NCBI GenBank assembly: GCA_013812775.1
Contig: JACCSX010000105.1
Location: 1-46,585, forward strand
Direction: 5' to 3'
Source of the DNA: Tatlockia sp.
Lineage (GTDB): Bacteria; Pseudomonadota; Gammaproteobacteria; Legionellales; Legionellaceae
DNA: 46,585 nucleotides
Shown here: in pieces, positions 43,742 to 46,585 of the stretch
How the letters are laid out: each line of letters starts with the position of its first letter
How positions within the stretch are numbered: position 1 is the first letter of the stretch
Notes under the pieces: generated by a model
Seen by the model: the letters and a program-made list of their open reading frames with translations, nothing else
Told to the model about the DNA's origin: nothing
Database searches by the model: none
Translations under genes and position numbers: made by a program

Positions 43742-44446
43742 CTAGATTCCATTTCTTGCAAGGGGATGGCTCAATTGTTCTTTCTTTTCAGAAACATTTT
43801 TTTCTAAATTGTATTCAAAGGTTCTGTTTGATTCCTTAAAAAGACTCAAGCTTCTGCGGCATGCTATAAGGTATTCATCCAGTAATTCTTTGGGTTGTTC
43901 TTTGATGATATTTTGAAACGGAGTTAATTTTCTTTGGGCACCAAATGAAACAACTGCATCAATACATGCGAATTCTGTTTTCATTATTAACTTAGTCAAC
44001 GGCATTGGGTTGAGAAAGCTTGTATAACAAGAAATACCATTTTTTGCACCGTTAAAACCCTCTATAATATATCCACCTATAGAACTGGAAATAGCACCAC
44101 CGACTATTGTGCCAGCCACAGCACCCAAATAAGTACTTAAAAAAGTCTCATAATTAAGATAAGCACCCGTGGCCATACCAAGATATGAGCCTCCAATGCA
44201 AAAAGACGCAAAGCCATAATCTTTGGCAAAGAAAGCTCTTAAGTACGAAGGCGTTAAAGCGTTAAGCTCTTTTACATATTCACCACAAGATGTTTCTAAC
44301 ACTTGCCGTTGTAACTCTTTGGACGTCATAGAAAGGTTAGCAAGATTAGGATTGTAGGGAAGAGGGGCGATAATTTTTTCAAATATTTCTGGACACATAG
44401 TGCTGAAATAATTGCGATTAACATCCTCAATTGATTTGCTGTACAT
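43742..44446 (-). CDS. F-box-like membrane protein; candidate effector
   Basis: This 234-aa protein has a segment at about residues 18-52, CPEIFEKIIAPLPYNPNLAN then LSMTSKELQRQVLE, that follows the F-box consensus (LPxEixxxIlsxLp..dLxxLsxvsKxw). In eukaryotes F-box proteins recruit targets to SCF ubiquitin ligases. Legionella effectors such as AnkB and LegU1 carry F-boxes to exploit this. A Gly/Ala-rich hydrophobic hairpin (about 80-125, YLGAVAGTIVGGAISSSIGG) could insert in a membrane. The rest is hydrophilic, with a charged end (EKNVSEKKEQLSHPL). GAGG lies before the ATG. The gene has its own promoter and terminator. The effector role is inferred, not shown. Confidence 0.6.
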   Translation of the reverse strand: MYSKSIEDVNRNYFSTMCPEIFEKIIAPLPYNPNLANLSMTSKELQRQVLETSCGEYVKELNALTPSYLRAFFAKDYGFASFCIGGSYLGMATGAYLNYETFLSTYLGAVAGTIVGGAISSSIGGYIIEGFNGAKNGISCYTSFLNPMPLTKLIMKTEFACIDAVVSFGAQRKLTPFQNIIKEQPKELLDEYLIACRRSLSLFKESNRTFEYNLEKNVSEKKEQLSHPLARNGI

Positions 44447-44482
44447 AGGTGTAACCTCGTTAGATTTTAATAAGTGATTAAT

Positions 44483-44512
44483 ATCTTACCATATGATCAT
44501 AAATTGTGTCAA
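44483..44512 (-). promoter_or_regulatory. Promoter of the F-box-like gene
   Basis: On the minus strand a perfect TTGACA (44512-44507), an 18-base spacer and TAAGAT (44488-44483) lie about 40 bp before the start codon at 44446. Confidence 0.55.
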
Positions 44513-44603
44513 TTACCCCATATTTAACCAGTATTTGCCGATTAATACCATTATCAGGGGTGTGACCCAAAACCGGCAATTTTCCGGACATATATTAGAG
44601 TAG

Positions 44604-44714
44604 AGGAATGCTGTTATTGTTTACTCATCGAAAGAAGGGAACTGGGCAATTATCAGTGCGGAAGAAGAAAAACAGAAACTTTTTCCATTAGAAAAAAAGC
44701 CCGTTGCTCCATAA
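44604..44714 (+). pseudogene. Short coding relic without start
   Basis: The frame is open for 36 codons after a stop at 44601 and has a protein-like, charged end (WAIISAEEEKQKLFPLEKK then PVAP). No start codon is present. The stretch 44514-44603 before it shows only the small hairpin CCGG-N7-CCGG (near 44572-44586). It may be the C-terminus of a lost gene. The call is weak. Confidence 0.2.
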
Positions 44715-44736
44715 AATTTAGAAAAAGCCAATCTCT

Positions 44737-44955
44737 GTGTCGCTAATTGACTTAGTGGATGACACAAAGCAAGCCCAATCTCGCGACAACAAATATCTCC
44801 GATTCCAACGGCCGTTTTTTCAAGTCCAACATTTTGGAAGAGTGTTTGTTCTGTTTAAAAAGCCAGGCGCATCACAAGAAAAACGTTCCTTGCAATTAAA
44901 GCCTTACAATGATTTTTGTTTTAAGACATTAGGTAATATAATCAACAAAGATTAA
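44737..44955 (+). CDS. Small ORF of unknown function
   Basis: The 72-aa frame begins with GTG and has no ribosome binding site. The product contains the stretch QRPFFQVQHFGRVFVLFKKP, basic and aromatic. It may be a relic of a longer gene. I do not recognise it, and the frame may be chance. Confidence 0.25.
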   Translation: MSLIDLVDDTKQAQSRDNKYLRFQRPFFQVQHFGRVFVLFKKPGASQEKRSLQLKPYNDFCFKTLGNIINKD

Positions 44956-45015
44956 ACGTCCATCGATTACTATGCCTATTAGCGAATAACAAAAAAAGTC
45001 ATCATTGATGTCGAT

Positions 45016-45231
45016 ATGAAAGTTAAAAAATTAATCAAAAATCGCGCTCGCCCCGTAGATATATTGATAGGGATGATTAAATATATGCCTACGATAAAAT
45101 CAATTATGTCATCCGCCGATGAAAACGAAATGGATCGTTACTGCCAGGAATACAAAGGGTTTTATTCCTACATGAAAATATTGGAAAATCTTGCACGGGG
45201 CTTTATAGCGGGCAAGACATCTTCTTTATAA
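45016..45231 (+). CDS. Small basic protein of unknown function
   Basis: The 71-aa frame starts at ATG 45016. A lysine/arginine-rich start (KVKKLIKNRARPVD) is followed by a helical body (ILIGMIKYMPTIKSIMSSAD; YSYMKILENLARGFIAGK). The protein-like composition favours a real product or relic, but no ribosome binding site is clear. No family is recognised. It converges with the toxin-antitoxin pair. Confidence 0.35.
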   Translation: MKVKKLIKNRARPVDILIGMIKYMPTIKSIMSSADENEMDRYCQEYKGFYSYMKILENLARGFIAGKTSSL

Positions 45232-45242
45232 GCCTTAGACCA

Positions 45243-45527
45243 CTATATGATATTTTTAATATCACGGTAAAAGTTTTCATGAGCCCCTAATTTTAGCAAG
45301 GTTAAAACAATTTCATCTTCCTCATAGATATACCCTAATAATACTTCCTGATTTGAAAATTTAAATTTATGAACTCTTAAAAAGTCCAGATCACCTTTTT
45401 TACGTTCTCCGATTTCTGGATTAGTGACCAATTTCTTGATTTCATCATCAAGCAGGGTTTTATACTGTTTAGGTAATTTCTTGACGCATTTCTTGAATGC
45501 ATTCGATTGCTTAATTATCAAATTCAT
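45243..45527 (-). CDS. RelE/ParE-family toxin
   Basis: This roughly 94-aa protein has the ParE/RelE fold pattern: NAFKKCVKKLPKQYKTLLDD, LVTNPEIGERKKGDLDFLRV, FKFSNQEVLLGYIYEED and a C-terminal LLKLGAHENFYRDIK. RelE members cut mRNA on the ribosome and ParE members poison gyrase; the sequence does not settle which. I choose ATG 45527 (MNLIIKQSNAFKK); earlier in-frame starts exist at 45533 and 45545. The gene overlaps the antitoxin gene by 17 bp. Confidence 0.8.
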   Translation of the reverse strand: MNLIIKQSNAFKKCVKKLPKQYKTLLDDEIKKLVTNPEIGERKKGDLDFLRVHKFKFSNQEVLLGYIYEEDEIVLTLLKLGAHENFYRDIKNII

Positions 45528-45732
45528 AATCATCAACCAGTCCATTATCTATTTCAGCTTTTGCCAGCAAACTATCTCTAATAAATTCATAAGATAAATC
45601 AGGATTTTCTTCTGCAATTCTTCCTATTTTTGCCCAATGTTCAATTTGTCCCGCCCCAGAGCGCGACATTACCTCTCCAACTGCCTTGGCTTGTTTAACC
45701 AAAGCATCCGATAACCGTACCGATTGAGCCAT
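45511..45732 (-). CDS. ParD-like antitoxin
   Basis: This 73-aa protein reads MAQSVRLSDALVKQAKAVGE then VMSRSGAGQIEHWAKIGRIA, the pattern of ParD-like (PF11903-type) antitoxins with a ribbon-helix-helix start. An acidic C-terminus (IDNGLVDDYEFDN) would bind the toxin. GAGGAGA precedes the ATG. It likely represses its promoter through the palindrome at 45773-45791. Confidence 0.8.
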   Translation of the reverse strand: MAQSVRLSDALVKQAKAVGEVMSRSGAGQIEHWAKIGRIAEENPDLSYEFIRDSLLAKAEIDNGLVDDYEFDN

Positions 45733-45761
45733 GTTTATCTCCTCATTGTATATATGAAATA

Positions 45762-45791
45762 ATTATAGCATATTGCGACAAATAATCGCAA
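45762..45791 (-). promoter_or_regulatory. Toxin-antitoxin promoter with operator
   Basis: On the minus strand TTGCGA (45791-45786), an 18-base spacer and TATAAT (45767-45762) form a strong promoter. TTGCGA-N7-TCGCAA (45773-45791) is a perfect palindrome that covers the -35 and spacer, a likely binding site for the antitoxin. Confidence 0.65.
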
Positions 45792-45901
45792 ATTGCAATT
45801 ATTTAGTTTCATAGATAATGTACCTCATTTAAGGTTGATAATTGGACACCCGGTGTTTCGAAGCAATTTTAAAGAAAATTTAGTCAAATCATTTCTGATA
45901 A

Positions 45902-46045
45902 AACAGGAAACTTTATAAAGCAACTTCTATTAATCGTACCCTAGCTACTATTTGGCATGCAGGTCGATGGCTGCACAATCAACGACCATCAATAGCCGGT
46001 GATCCTTTAGCACAAGTAAAAGATGTTGAAGTTGATTATTATTAA
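45902..46045 (+). pseudogene. C-terminal relic, possibly a toxin-antitoxin component
   Basis: The frame lacks a start codon and reads ATSINRTLATIWHAGRWLHN, then QRPSIAGDPLAQVKDVEVDY to a stop at 46043-46045. The W-x-x-GRWL segment faintly recalls the Xre/MbcA/ParS toxin-binding domain, but I cannot confirm this. It ends 4 bp inside the end of the convergent gene. The stretch 45792-45901 shows no gene. Confidence 0.3.
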
Positions 46046-46458
46046 ATTGTACATTCAACTTCAATATTTATTGTTTGACATTCTCTTAGCAATTCAGAAA
46101 GTTTAGTTTTTAGCTCAATAGAATCAAAAGTTCTTTGATTCTGCAGCATTTGCAGAGCCTTTAAATCATAACGAACCTGTTCGCAAAAACTTTGTGCTTC
46201 ATTTATCGTAAAACTTGTAAAAATGTAGCAATGCGCACCTTTTTTATCCCCTTTACAAATTGCAAAAGCATAGCCTAATGTGCTCTTAGGTTGAAACCAA
46301 TCCTTTCTTCGATTTGCATCGATGTAAAATTGACTATTCGTTAAAGGCTTAGCATTAAATTCAGGAGTGGGATTGAATGGTACATTGTTACAATATTCAT
46401 AAACCACAGAGATCGGAAGTAATGTTTGACAAAATCCAACTGAGAGCGCTGCTTGACG
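46042..46458 (-). pseudogene. Putative exported protein, N-terminus cut by IS256 element
   Basis: The annotated-type frame would start with a GTG at 46407, but the reading frame stays open to the IS edge near 46459. The added part reads RQAALSVGFCQTLLPISVVY, like the hydrophobic core of a signal peptide. The body (YCNNVPFNPTPEFNAKPLTN; GYAFAICKGDKKGAHCYIFT) has four cysteines and is otherwise unrecognised. A C-terminal helix (LKTKLSELLRECQTINIEVE) follows. The simplest reading is that the IS removed the start of a secreted protein. Confidence 0.5.
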
Positions 46459-46459
46459 A

Positions 46460-46585
46460 GAGAGTATTCATTTAACTGTGTCAGCGGCTGATTTACCTCA
46501 ACTCTAAATCCAATCTTCCATCAAAGAATATTTGGAGTTGCGAAGCGATAAGTGCCCAATTATGCATAGGTTGATTCCATTTTTC
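46460..46585 (-). mobile_element. IS256-family insertion sequence, 3' end
   Basis: The terminal repeat GAGAGTATTCATTTAACTGT then GTCAGC begins at 46460 and is followed on the inside by the C-terminal codons of an IS256-type transposase. The element continues off the right edge. The same type of end is present as a solo copy at 6933-6958. Confidence 0.8.
46493..46585 (-). CDS. IS256-family transposase, C-terminal fragment
   Basis: The last 30 codons read EKWNQPMHNWALIASQLQIF then FDGRLDLELR and a stop at 46495-46493. W-x-x-x-x-x-NW-x-x-x-x-x-QL-x-IFF-x-GRLD is the well-known C-terminal signature of IS256 (mutator-type) DDE transposases. The rest lies outside the window. Confidence 0.85.
   Translation of the reverse strand, partial: EKWNQPMHNWALIASQLQIFFDGRLDLELR

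Overview
The window reads as a piece of a gammaproteobacterial chromosome, most likely Legionella or a close relative. This is inferred from the order and wording of the core genes (for example Pth with a GLRNP start), from the AT-rich accessory DNA, and from candidate Dot/Icm-type effectors, one with an F-box-like start. No search was run. Both edges lie inside insertion sequences: an ISNCY-like element at 1-126 and an IS256-family element at about 46460-46585.

Region 1 (1 to about 10.6 kb) is accessory and heavily eroded. It holds a HipBA module whose HipA has lost its kinase core, a membrane acyltransferase, and a REP-associated tyrosine transposase between inverted repeats. Next come a BLUF-PAS-GGDEF light/c-di-GMP gene broken by two slippage-type frameshifts, a 185-bp MITE-like element, and a lone IS256-type terminus. 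After these lie a 340-aa unknown protein with an acidic C-terminus, an SDR plus alpha/beta-hydrolase pair, a relic of mazEF and a relic of an unknown gene. The region stops at a tRNA-Pro(CGG) gene, a plausible old integration site.

Region 2 (10.7 to 43.3 kb) is mostly conserved core. It contains ispB, ychF, pth, rplY, then divergent rplU-rpmA and obgE. A degenerate shikimate-kinase-like gene follows, then a five-gene minus-strand operon (xseB, ispA, an MscS channel, a YdjM-like protein, a CinA-like protein). A coiled-coil protein is paired with a GAF-GAF-PAS adenylate cyclase. Further on are an FAD oxidoreductase, radA, a TacAT-type toxin-antitoxin pair, a patatin phospholipase and a ZIP transporter. 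A four-gene operon encodes a PP-loop ATPase, a TusA-like protein, a CDF transporter and a frameshifted 2-hydroxyacid dehydrogenase. The region ends with recG, an AI-2E exporter, a DUF255/YyaL protein, an SDR, a D-threonine-aldolase-like enzyme, argS and an FtsN-like SPOR protein.

Region 3 (43.3 kb to the end) is accessory again. It carries an F-box-like membrane protein with its own promoter and terminator, small unknown ORFs, a RelE/ParE plus ParD-like toxin-antitoxin pair with a clear operator, gene fragments, and a putative exported protein cut at its N-terminus by the IS256 element.

Three themes run through the window. Palindromic dispersed repeats sit between core genes, and one of them supplies the last codons of a gene. 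Several accessory genes, and one operon gene, are broken at short tandem repeats or homopolymers. Enzyme-fold proteins with altered key residues occur (shikimate-kinase-like, CinA-like). The candidates for something undescribed are the coiled-coil/cyclase pair, the PP-loop/TusA pair, the F-box membrane protein, the 340-aa protein and the shared-apex hairpin repeats.
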